A stretch of 64,000 bases of DNA from Roseiconus lacunae (GTDB lineage: Bacteria; Planctomycetota; Planctomycetia; Pirellulales; Pirellulaceae): assembly GCF_008312935.1 (NCBI RefSeq), contig NZ_VSZO01000001.1:1364001-1428000 (forward strand), read 5' to 3'. Position numbers and translations under genes: made by a program. This document shows positions 1 through 7,881 of this stretch, piece after piece. How positions within the stretch are numbered: position 1 is the first letter of the stretch; each line of letters opens with the position of its first letter. The notes under the pieces were generated by a model that was given only the letters and a program-made list of their open reading frames with translations, was not told the DNA's origin and made no database searches.

Positions 1-1245
1 GAGGAATCGGAAGTCGTTGCCGCCGAACGCTTCTACCACACCGCCTCGAATTTGAGTGTGCTCAATAAAACGTCGGTCGAACATCAACTACGCGAATCAA
101 TGCGGCACGTCATCGTGCGCCGCGAAATGCTTCCCGAAGTGGTTTATTCTCCGGAAGGCTACTTTAGGCACGATGAATTATCGCTGCTAAAAATTCCTGT
201 CTCCAGCGTCGCGATCGATCGGCTGTTACCGGCGCAAGCGGTGATCAAAGGCGATCGATACGAGTTAGATTTGGAATCCTTGCGATCGGTTTTGAATCTC
301 TCGACACTCGAAAGCGGAAAAGTCGAAGCGGTTGTCTCGGCAATCGATGACGGCAATGTTCGCTTTCAGATCGAAGGCGATGTCGAAGGGTCTGTCGATG
401 GCGTTTCCACTCGGATGCGTCTACTTGGCAAGATGACTTATGATCGATCGGTCAAGGCATGCACGTGGTTGGCGATGGCACTTCATGAGACTCGCGAAAT
501 CAGTCGCGCCGAACCGGGGTTCGATATTCTCGCCAAGGTTCGTTTATTACGTCAGCCACTCGAACAACCCGTCCGTCTCCCGGCCGAAGCCCACGTCGTC
601 GACTTCGAAAACCCGCCACCGGAAAATCGATTGTTCGTCGAATTGAAAAGTGATCACTGCCAAGCCGCCGTGATGATGGATCGTCGTTGGCGAATGATCA
701 GTGATGATCCGGGGCAATGCGTGATGCGTATGGTCGAGCACGACAACAGTATCGCACAATGTAACCTTCGCAAATTGACCGACCTGCCTGCCGGCAAGCA
801 TCTGACCCTCGAAGCATTCGAAGCCGACGTTAAACGCACGTTGGGGAATCAACTGGTGCAGTTGGTCGAAGCTGATCAAGGACTGTCGGCACTGGGGCTG
901 CGAATCCTCCGCGTCGTTGCCGATGGAGAAACACAAGGTGTGCCTGTCCGCTGGATCATGATGCACTTTTCCGATGACACCGGAAAACGAGTTCATTCAA
1001 CATTTACGATGGCTGGCCAGAAAGTGGAAGACTTCGCCGGCTGTGATGCCCAGTTCGGGGACTCGCTGCAGTTTCTTAGTTCTGGTAAAGGCGAATTTAA
1101 GTCGGCCGATCCGACAGCCCAAGCTTCCGCCGAAAAGCAGACGAGTCCCATTGTCGCTGAGCCTAACGACGCGTCGTTGGAGTTGAGTGCCCCCGAGGCG
1201 GAAATCGCGACGAAGCCTCCGCAAAGTGCGAGCGATTTGAAGTAG
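1..1245 (+). CDS. Hypothetical envelope-type protein, 5' end outside window
   Basis: The reading frame is open from the first base of the window, so the true start lies upstream; 414 residues are visible. A TTG at 52 exists but there is no reason to prefer it. I recognise no family. The visible part is a mixed alpha/beta sequence with many short beta-type stretches, and the last 60 residues are rich in Ala, Ser, Pro and Glu and probably disordered. There is no membrane segment in the visible part. A dispersed intergenic repeat starts 29 bases after the stop codon. Reality of the gene is supported by its length, an uninterrupted frame and codon use like its neighbours. Function unknown. Confidence 0.75.
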   Translation, partial: EESEVVAAERFYHTASNLSVLNKTSVEHQLRESMRHVIVRREMLPEVVYSPEGYFRHDELSLLKIPVSSVAIDRLLPAQAVIKGDRYELDLESLRSVLNLSTLESGKVEAVVSAIDDGNVRFQIEGDVEGSVDGVSTRMRLLGKMTYDRSVKACTWLAMALHETREISRAEPGFDILAKVRLLRQPLEQPVRLPAEAHVVDFENPPPENRLFVELKSDHCQAAVMMDRRWRMISDDPGQCVMRMVEHDNSIAQCNLRKLTDLPAGKHLTLEAFEADVKRTLGNQLVQLVEADQGLSALGLRILRVVADGETQGVPVRWIMMHFSDDTGKRVHSTFTMAGQKVEDFAGCDAQFGDSLQFLSSGKGEFKSADPTAQASAEKQTSPIVAEPNDASLELSAPEAEIATKPPQSASDLK

Positions 1246-1614
1246 CCGCGGGACCGATCCGCCAGGACCGAGCCGTAGCGGAAGCCGCCGAGGCTTTCGG
1301 CGGTAGGACCGATCCACCGGTGCCAAGTCTGGTGGACGGCTCGGTGGCGGACACGTTTGGACCCGCCAAAACAGCTAAAACCGAGCGAAGAAAACGCTTC
1401 GCGGCGGAAAAATGCGTCCATTGCGGGGCAAAAGTGGGCTGTCTGGGCCGATCTGGCCTGCGCAGACCAAGAAATTGCCGAAAATCTAACTAGACTTTGC
1501 GTGTCACTTGGCGACTGCGGTCGAGGGATCCGCTTCGCCGAAACGCATCGAACGACTTTTCAGCTCCAATCAGACGTCACCCCGACTGAGTCAAACGCCG
1601 CTAGAGGCCACTCC
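1246..1614. other. Intergenic region with dispersed repeat
   Basis: This 369-base gap separates two same-strand genes. Its first 75 bases hold a short hairpin repeat (see the repeat entry) flanked by direct copies of GGACCGATCC at 1251-1260 and 1306-1315. The frame of the downstream gene stays open back to 1357, but that stretch lacks protein-like composition and a signal peptide starts only at 1615, so I leave it non-coding. I see no RNA gene or clear promoter in it. Confidence 0.5.
1274..1300. repeat. Dispersed intergenic repeat, copy 1
   Basis: A 27-base segment starting CGTAGCGGA and ending GGCTTTCGG recurs at 52767-52793 with one mismatch. Both copies lie within 30 bases after a stop codon on the plus strand. 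In this copy CCGCCGA (1285-1291) and TCGGCGG (1297-1303) can form a 7-bp stem around the loop GGCTT. No T-run follows, so it is not a standard intrinsic terminator. Confidence 0.75.
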
Positions 1615-2655
1615 ATGACCACCATGAATTCCATGCGTTCTGCCTCCCAACACTTGATGCGACGGGTCGGCCGAAAGGGACTCTCGGCACTGCTCCTAAC
1701 GCTCACCACCGCGACTCCGGTGTGTGCACAAGAAACCGACACGAGCGGGTCAAGTGAGCAACAGACGGCGTTTGCCCCCGGCGTGGTAACGGTCATTCCG
1801 GGTGCCGCGAATCCGGACGAGACGTTCGACGGTCCGCTGGCATTGCAACGCTTCATCCAGTCGCACCCCGAGCTCGAATGGGATCCGACAACTTTCGAAA
1901 ACGGGCGCCCGCACTTTGATCCGCGATCACGAACGCTGATCGAAATGGCCAAGCAAGTGGTGTTGCGGCGCGAGATTTACTGCTTGGAATTTTCGTTCAA
2001 ACCGTTGCGGCAAATTTATGTTGACGTGCCATTGGCTGGTGGTCAGGTGCAACGCAAATTGGTTTGGTACATGGTTTACCGGGTTCGGTATCGGGGGAAT
2101 GACTTGCGACCGGCGGCGGACGAAGTCGGCGGTTCGAAACTGTACACAAGGCTGGAAGCGGTGTCCTATCAGTCACGACGGTTCTTTCCACTGGCCACGC
2201 TGAAGGACCAAGTTAGCGAGCGCGAGTATCTGGATCGGGTGATCCCGAGTGCAAAGCCTGTGATCGCCGCCCGTGAACGCATCACCGCGCCGCTTTACAA
2301 CAGTGTCGAAGTTTTTAACCAACGCATTCCGTTGTCGACCGACCAGGACGCGCCGGGGGTTTGGGGTGTCTTGACGTGGATGGACGTTAATCCGGATGTC
2401 GACTTCCTTTCGCTATACGTCTCCGGACTGACCAATGCATTCGAAGAAGACGGGGAAGGCGAAGACGCTCCCTATCGTCGCAAGATGTTGCAATTGAATT
2501 TCTTCCGACCCGGCGATGCGATGAATCAGACTGCCGATACGATCCGCTTCGGCATGCCTCCTTACAGCAACGAAGAAGAGCACGCTTATATTTTGGATCA
2601 GTACAACGTCGAAGAACTCCGCAACTATCGCTGGGTGTTCCGGTCGATCAAATGA
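1615..2655 (+). CDS. Secreted hypothetical protein
   Basis: A 346-residue protein of unknown function. The chosen ATG opens a typical signal peptide: a basic start, a Leu/Thr-rich core and a likely cleavage after Ala-Cys-Ala-type residues near position 37-38. The frame is open further upstream to 1357, but those extra 86 codons would bury the signal peptide and are not protein-like. The mature part carries no recognisable catalytic motif; it contains a lengthy beta-rich stretch around residues 120-260. The 3' end overlaps the convergent sulfatase gene by 31 bases. It probably acts in the periplasm or envelope, which is inferred from the signal peptide only. Confidence 0.75.
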   Translation: MTTMNSMRSASQHLMRRVGRKGLSALLLTLTTATPVCAQETDTSGSSEQQTAFAPGVVTVIPGAANPDETFDGPLALQRFIQSHPELEWDPTTFENGRPHFDPRSRTLIEMAKQVVLRREIYCLEFSFKPLRQIYVDVPLAGGQVQRKLVWYMVYRVRYRGNDLRPAADEVGGSKLYTRLEAVSYQSRRFFPLATLKDQVSEREYLDRVIPSAKPVIAARERITAPLYNSVEVFNQRIPLSTDQDAPGVWGVLTWMDVNPDVDFLSLYVSGLTNAFEEDGEGEDAPYRRKMLQLNFFRPGDAMNQTADTIRFGMPPYSNEEEHAYILDQYNVEELRNYRWVFRSIK

Positions 2656-4094
2656 GCGTCGTTCTCGAGCCGCTCATCAAGTCGCTCACGTAAGTCAGCC
2701 AGCACCTTCGTCATTGATTCGTCATCGGCGAGGTTCGTAATTTCGCTCGGATCGGCGTCCATCTGATAGAGCTCTTCCGATCCGTCTTGATAACGGATGT
2801 AATGCCAACGTGGGGTGCGAAGCGATGCGCCTTTGTGCAGTGACAACGCGTCGGGACGAAGCTCGTGATCTTGGTCCTCGATGACCGGAAGCAAGCTGGT
2901 TCCTTGGGCGGCGTCAGGCACGGGAACGTTCATCAAGTCGCAGACGGTCGGATAGAGATCGACCAACTCGACCAACGAGTCAGACCGACCGGCGGGGACG
3001 CCCGGTACGCTGGCGATTAAGGGAACACGCACAACTTCCTCGTGCAGGTTGCTCTTCTGCCACAAACCGTGTTCGCCCAGGTGATAACCATGGTCACTGG
3101 TGAAGATGACGGCGGTGTCGGTGGCGTAACGTGATTGTTCTAGGGCCGTTAATAGGCGTCCGACTTGGTGGTCCATAAAACTGACGCTGGCATAGTACGC
3201 CGACCACATTCGCTTTTGGTTGTCGGGATAGTCGCCGATCGGATTGCGATCGTTGTGTGTTCCGGCTAACCCGATCTTGGGAATATCGCTAGTATCGTCG
3301 TGCCAATTGCCTGGCATCTCAATCCGTTCGATTCCGTACGGATGAAAGTAATCGTTCGGCGCGACCATGGGATAGTGAGGGCGAACCAAACCGACAGCCA
3401 GAAAGAATGGCGCACGATGATCTTCCTGCAAAATCTCGATCGCTTTCGTCGTCGCTTTGTAATCGGCTTGCTCGGTGCCATCGGTCGTGGTTTTGACGGA
3501 AACGAACATCCGGTGGGGCATCCGTGTTGACTGCCGACCGAATAAGTCGTCCGTCACAATGTTTAGATTCAAACACGCGTATTCGCCGGGCGTGTGTGCT
3601 TCCGGACCCGGAGCGTTGTAACGCCGGGTCCAACAAGCTGCGATGTCCGGACCATCGGTTCCGGCGATGATGTCGCCGGGGACTCGCATGTGAAAGATCT
3701 TCCCCACTCGGATCGAACTCGCTTGGTGCTGTCGCAATTGTTCTCCCAGAGTGATGTTTTCACTGTCTCGGTATCGACTGTGCATAAATGAGGTTCGAGA
3801 TGGCGCGCACCACGTTCCCTGACAATACGCTCGCTCGAACACCGTCCCGCGGCTTGCCAAATGATCCAGATGCGGCGTTCGGCAAACCTGATCACCATAA
3901 CAACCGAGGACGCTTGCCTTCAGGTCATCGGAAACGATCAGAATGACATTGCGAATTGGTTTGGGGGGCTTGCCAATTGCATCCGAACTAGGAAAAACGA
4001 TGACCTGGAAAACGGCCGTGGCCAGACAAAACAAAGATGATCGCGATAACATAGGGAATCCGTTGAAACACTCACCCTGTGGAAGCAAACTCAA
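2625..4094 (-). CDS. Sulfatase, iduronate-2-sulfatase-like
   Basis: A 489-residue formylglycine-dependent sulfatase that hydrolyses sulfate esters, probably on sulfated polysaccharides. An Asp-Asp metal-binding pair at 56-57 is followed by the CAPSR motif at 96-100, whose Cys is converted to formylglycine. Later come a VRPHYP segment and an SDHGYHLGEHG segment, both typical of the iduronate-2-sulfatase branch. A hydrophobic stretch around residues 20-36 suggests a signal peptide; Met15 at 4052 would be a tidier start. Converting the Cys needs a formylglycine-generating enzyme, which is not encoded here. Planctomycetes of the Pirellulaceae carry many such sulfatases. The actual substrate cannot be told from sequence. 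Confidence 0.93.
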   Translation of the reverse strand: MSLLPQGECFNGFPMLSRSSLFCLATAVFQVIVFPSSDAIGKPPKPIRNVILIVSDDLKASVLGCYGDQVCRTPHLDHLASRGTVFERAYCQGTWCAPSRTSFMHSRYRDSENITLGEQLRQHQASSIRVGKIFHMRVPGDIIAGTDGPDIAACWTRRYNAPGPEAHTPGEYACLNLNIVTDDLFGRQSTRMPHRMFVSVKTTTDGTEQADYKATTKAIEILQEDHRAPFFLAVGLVRPHYPMVAPNDYFHPYGIERIEMPGNWHDDTSDIPKIGLAGTHNDRNPIGDYPDNQKRMWSAYYASVSFMDHQVGRLLTALEQSRYATDTAVIFTSDHGYHLGEHGLWQKSNLHEEVVRVPLIASVPGVPAGRSDSLVELVDLYPTVCDLMNVPVPDAAQGTSLLPVIEDQDHELRPDALSLHKGASLRTPRWHYIRYQDGSEELYQMDADPSEITNLADDESMTKVLADLRERLDERLENDAHLIDRNTQR

Positions 4095-4351
4095 TACGTG
4101 AAGCGGCTATCCGAAACTAAAAGTGTTCTCGATTGTTGGCACGCATGTGCGAACGCATCTCAATCGAATTCCCGTTTGGAACAAACCGTTCGCCACAGGA
4201 TCCGCTTTTCGCCAGGGTTGATGGCCCAGCCCGGCGTTAGTGACTTCGGCTTACGATCTCCGGATAGGACTAAACTTGACGGACAGTATAGACCGAGTGG
4301 CGCAAGCTCGTGCGGCAAGCGGCCATCCCGTTCACCCCGATCAATATTGCG

Positions 4352-4939
4352 ATGACCGACACCAACGAAGTGACAAACTGGATCGAGCAGGTCAAGGACG
4401 GTGACTCCCATGCCGAACTGCAGATTTGGCAGCACTACTTTGAGCGTTTGGTCCGAACCGTGCGACGAAACCTGCGCGGTCAAAATCGAGCGATCTCCGA
4501 TGAAGAAGACATCGTCGCGAGTGTCTTCGAGAGCTTCTATAAAGCCGCCGAAGCCGGGCGTTTCCCAGACCTGGCCGATCGAGATGAACTGTGGCGATTG
4601 CTGCTGAAAATGTCCGCACGCAAGGTCATCGACAAGCGACGACACGACCAGCGTCAACGCCGCGGCGACGGTGCGATCGCGCAGTCATTGGCGAGCCCCG
4701 ATGGAGAGCAGCTATTGCAAATCGTTGGCGACCATCCCACCCCGGAGATGATCGCGATGATGACCGAAACCATAGAGCAACTCCTGCAATTGCTTCGCGG
4801 CGGCGAGCTTCAGGAGATCGCGATCGCAAAGTTGGACGGACTCTCCAACGCGGAGATCGCTTCGAAACTGAATTGTTCCGAACGTACCGTAGAGAGGCGT
4901 CTGCACCTCATTCGTGAGAAACTGCAACAACAGCTTTAA
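4352..4939 (+). CDS. ECF-type RNA polymerase sigma factor
   Basis: A 195-residue sigma-70 family factor that directs RNA polymerase to a specific set of promoters. Region 2 is visible around residues 25-90, with the DEEDIVASVFESFYKAAE segment typical of the planctomycete ECF group and an R-K-V-I-D end. Region 4 lies near the C-terminus as a helix-turn-helix with LSNAEIASKLNCSERTVERRL. No anti-sigma factor gene is adjacent and no C-terminal extension is present. An upstream in-frame ATG at 4310 exists, but 4352 fits the family length. It faces the VOC gene tail to tail across a small hairpin. Confidence 0.9.
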   Translation: MTDTNEVTNWIEQVKDGDSHAELQIWQHYFERLVRTVRRNLRGQNRAISDEEDIVASVFESFYKAAEAGRFPDLADRDELWRLLLKMSARKVIDKRRHDQRQRRGDGAIAQSLASPDGEQLLQIVGDHPTPEMIAMMTETIEQLLQLLRGGELQEIAIAKLDGLSNAEIASKLNCSERTVERRLHLIREKLQQQL

Positions 4940-4940
4940 G

Positions 4941-4963
4941 ATCAATTCGGAAATCGAGTTGAT
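4941..4963. terminator. Possible terminator hairpin between convergent genes
   Basis: ATCAATTCG and CGAGTTGAT form a 9-bp stem with one G-U pair around a 5-base loop, starting 1 base after the sigma factor stop codon and 21 bases from the VOC stop. There is no strong T-run on either strand, so termination is only inferred from position and pairing. Confidence 0.4.
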
Positions 4964-4984
4964 TGTCGTCGCCGGTGTTTCAGA

Positions 4985-5416
4985 TCACGGCAACGTCATA
5001 TGCCCATTCTCGTCGAGTTCCGAAAATGGATTGTAAGCCAGCTCCCAAAGATGTCCGTCTGGGTCAGCAAAGTACCCCGAGTACCCACCCCAAAAAACCT
5101 TTTGTGGTTGCTTAAGCGGTGCGGCGCCACTGTCAATCGCATGGGCAAACGCGGTGTCGACGTCAGCCTCGGATGCGAAGTTTTGTGCCAAAGCAACGCC
5201 TGCGAAACCAGGCTTCGAATCTTCTACTTGCGCATCTTCGGCCAATGCGGCACGTCCAAACAATCCCAACACGGTTCCGTTGGAGTAGAAGAACGTCACA
5301 CTTTCATTGGACGCCGTTGATCGTTTCCATCCCAAGCGTTCGTAGAATTCGGTCGACGCGGCGATGTCAGCAACGCCCAGCGTGATCAGGTTCACTCTTG
5401 AAGGCAGTTTGTTCAT
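4985..5416 (-). CDS. VOC (glyoxalase/bleomycin-resistance fold) family protein
   Basis: A 143-residue protein with two beta-alpha-beta-beta-beta halves of the vicinal oxygen chelate fold. The first half starts with the typical LITLGVADIAASTEFYERLGW pattern (residues 10-30). The second half ends in the DPDGHLWELAYNP motif, whose Glu is a usual metal ligand. Members of this family are metal-dependent isomerases, dioxygenases or binding proteins; the substrate cannot be inferred. There is no signal peptide, so it is cytoplasmic. It converges with the sigma factor gene and lies 64 bases downstream of the barrel-protein gene on the same strand. Confidence 0.85.
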   Translation of the reverse strand: MNKLPSRVNLITLGVADIAASTEFYERLGWKRSTASNESVTFFYSNGTVLGLFGRAALAEDAQVEDSKPGFAGVALAQNFASEADVDTAFAHAIDSGAAPLKQPQKVFWGGYSGYFADPDGHLWELAYNPFSELDENGHMTLP

Positions 5417-5480
5417 CGGTGGTTTGGATGAGGTAGCGGGATCCTGATGCTAAAACAGACAATCAGGTCGTCAATGAACA

Positions 5481-6515
5481 CTAATACGTAAACGTGATTC
5501 CATAGTGCAAGCCGTGCCAACTTACATCGCTATACACAGGCGTTTGATCGTTGGTGCCGAAAGCATCCAGCGTGTTTGACTGCGGTAAAATCGCGGCGAC
5601 GTCGTCAAGGATCAAGCCTTGGTAGGCGACTTGAATCGTCCAGTATCGCCCGATCGCGCCGGACACACCGAATTCCAGGTCGACCAGATTGGAATCGATG
5701 TCGTCATCGAATGTGATCGAAGTATTCCTCATCGTTGAGAAACCGCGAACGTCGTTATTTAGAAACGCGTACTTGCCACAGCCAAAGAATCGGAAAACGC
5801 CATTGGTCCAAATCATTCCTTCCAGTCCGATTTGGCCGCCGGTGTACTCGTTGTCTGATTGAGAGAAAAAGCCATCCCCGGAGATGCCACCGAGATGATT
5901 GAAGTGTTCTTTGACACCCAACCAACGGACACCTCCGATCAATTTCAATCCGGCGATCGGGCGATACCCGAGGTTCCATTCGACCGAGTCAAGATTCGAC
6001 CGCAATGAAAACTCTTCGGATGGTTCCGGCGTCGCGGGAATCGTTTTGAAGAAGACAGGAACGATATTGGTTGTCGGCAGCGTCGATGCATCCAAAATTT
6101 CGTAAGCGACTTCCCCGCCGACTTCATAATATGTCAGTTCGGTATCGAGTCCCGGTACGACATGTTCGCAAAGATTGAAAAGTTGGATACTGTAGCGAAA
6201 ACCGCTCTCCATTTCGGGATCCAGGAAATCGCTGGTCGCTAAAACTTGTGTCAAACCATCGTCATAGACCATTGGGAATGGGTCGTCGGCACTTCGTTGC
6301 AGCGAGATCCCGCCGAATTCGAATCCCAATAGCGGCCCCAGGCGAACATCCGATGGCACATCGAAAAGGCTTGCCGTGGGGAGGTTTTCGGCGTCCATGT
6401 TGGGAAGCTGGAAACCGGCAGCAGGAAGCTGCTTGGGGACCATCCCGAACACTGCGATGAGTGAGGCCAGCAGAATGCCCCAAGCCTTCGAACGCACGAG
6501 GCGACCGCGCTTCAT
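5481..6515 (-). CDS. Predicted outer-membrane beta-barrel-like protein
   Basis: A 344-residue secreted protein. The ATG at 6515 begins a clear signal peptide with a basic N-terminus and hydrophobic core, likely cleaved after an Ala-Ala pair near residue 32. The longer frame back to 6695 would bury this signal. The mature protein alternates short amphipathic beta segments with polar loops and ends in a Tyr preceded by alternating aromatic residues, as in outer-membrane barrels. I see no enzyme motif. It resembles planctomycete proteins of unknown function with a porin-like profile; assignment to the outer membrane is inferred from this pattern only. Confidence 0.65.
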   Translation of the reverse strand: MKRGRLVRSKAWGILLASLIAVFGMVPKQLPAAGFQLPNMDAENLPTASLFDVPSDVRLGPLLGFEFGGISLQRSADDPFPMVYDDGLTQVLATSDFLDPEMESGFRYSIQLFNLCEHVVPGLDTELTYYEVGGEVAYEILDASTLPTTNIVPVFFKTIPATPEPSEEFSLRSNLDSVEWNLGYRPIAGLKLIGGVRWLGVKEHFNHLGGISGDGFFSQSDNEYTGGQIGLEGMIWTNGVFRFFGCGKYAFLNNDVRGFSTMRNTSITFDDDIDSNLVDLEFGVSGAIGRYWTIQVAYQGLILDDVAAILPQSNTLDAFGTNDQTPVYSDVSWHGLHYGITFTY

Positions 6516-6925
6516 ACGACGGCCTTTTGAATTGACAACCGAGTCCGATCCGGCGTGGCCCGCTTCCATGCTACATCGATTCCGAAAGAGAGTATGACGG
6601 CACCCACGTCGCCACATCTCCATCGGTGACAACGCCATGTTGTAACCATGTCGGTTTGCTCCCCTCCCCAGAACGATGTTGATCTCGCTCGACACGGCAG
6701 AAAGTCGTCACGACAGCCCCTTTCCGTCGTAATCGCTACATTTTGACTGCCCCGGTGACGGCCCCCACGGCATTAAAGGCCGGCCCAGCGGTGGTCGCCG
6801 ACGGATCACGAGTTGGCGCACACCGGTTTCCGAATCGGTTCTTCGCGTCGAGCACTCATGGGGATGAGCAGGTGAAGTATCCTTTTGACGTCTTAAAGTT
6901 TCGAATCCTTCCGGAGTTTTCCCCA
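6516..6925. other. Intergenic region between divergent genes
   Basis: These 410 bases separate the divergent barrel-protein and alpha/beta-hydrolase genes and must hold both promoters. Frames run open from the hydrolase gene back to 6743 and from the barrel gene up to 6695, but neither extension looks protein-like and both genes have obvious internal starts with signal peptides. I see no hairpin, repeat or RNA gene. Confidence 0.4.
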
Positions 6926-7804
6926 ATGCTACTTCACCGATTCGCTGTGGTTGCAGTCGCTTCGCTACTCGTCTTGCTTCTGCCCCCGACCACAAAGACG
7001 GTTCAGGCTGATCCGCCGCAGCGTCTTGCGCTTTGGGAGGACGGCGCACCGGGATCACGGGCGCGGATGCATGAACCAGAAAAGCTAAACGGCAGCAATG
7101 TCACCAATGTCCATCATCCGTCGATCACCGTTTACCTTCCGGCTAAAGATCAAGCCAGCGGAACGGCGGTTATCATCGCTCCCGGTGGCGGCCACCGGAT
7201 GCTTTGTCTGGGACACGAAGGTGACTCCCTCGCGAAATGGTTCGCAGATCATGGTATCGCCGCGTTCGTTTTACGCTACCGACTTTCGCGTGAACCAAAC
7301 TCAATCTACACACTCGAAGGTCATGCGATGGATGACACTCGACGGGCCATTCGTATGGTCCGATCGAAAGCCCCGCAGTGGCAGATCGATCCGGACCGAA
7401 TCGGAATCCTTGGCTTTTCCGCGGGAGGCGAATTGGCGGCTTATGCGGCGATGAATCCCCAACCAGGCGACCCGAACGCCGACGATCCGATCGAAACACA
7501 AAGCAGTCGACCAAATTTTCAGGGTTTGATTTACCCAGGAAAGTCCGGGACATTTACGGTCAACGAAGGAATGCCTCCGGCCTTCATCGCCTATGGCTAC
7601 AACGATCGTCCGGACATCTCGATTGGAATGGCCGAGGTCTACCTGAAGTACAAGAAGGCGGGCGTCCCGTGTGAAATGCACGTCTATGCGAACGCGGGAC
7701 ACGGATTCGGCTATCGGCCGGGGACGACGACGGCCGCCGGCGATTGGCCGAGACGCTTTGTCGAATGGCTTGCCGATTCGAAGTTACTCGCCAAGAACCC
7801 CTAA
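6926..7804 (+). CDS. Secreted alpha/beta hydrolase (esterase-like)
   Basis: A 292-residue serine hydrolase of the alpha/beta fold, of the branch found beside carbohydrate-degrading genes in planctomycetes. The start at 6926 gives a signal peptide ending near Ala28; the frame open back to 6743 is not protein-like. The oxyanion-hole motif is GGGH at 87-90, the nucleophile is Ser165 in GFSAGG, an Asp in the NDRPD segment near 220 and the His in HGFG near 264 complete the likely triad. It is probably an acyl- or acetyl-esterase acting in the periplasm; the substrate is not known. The next gene follows after 77 bases. Confidence 0.85.
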   Translation: MLLHRFAVVAVASLLVLLLPPTTKTVQADPPQRLALWEDGAPGSRARMHEPEKLNGSNVTNVHHPSITVYLPAKDQASGTAVIIAPGGGHRMLCLGHEGDSLAKWFADHGIAAFVLRYRLSREPNSIYTLEGHAMDDTRRAIRMVRSKAPQWQIDPDRIGILGFSAGGELAAYAAMNPQPGDPNADDPIETQSSRPNFQGLIYPGKSGTFTVNEGMPPAFIAYGYNDRPDISIGMAEVYLKYKKAGVPCEMHVYANAGHGFGYRPGTTTAAGDWPRRFVEWLADSKLLAKNP

Positions 7805-7881
7805 GAGGCTGCCCACCGGGTTTGTTATAGTAAATTTATGTTGCAACGAACGACTCTTCATCCACACCTGTTAGTCTCATC

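Noticed and set aside
1357..1614. N-terminal extension of the secreted protein gene
   Set aside because: It would bury a clear signal peptide at 1615 and covers intergenic sequence.
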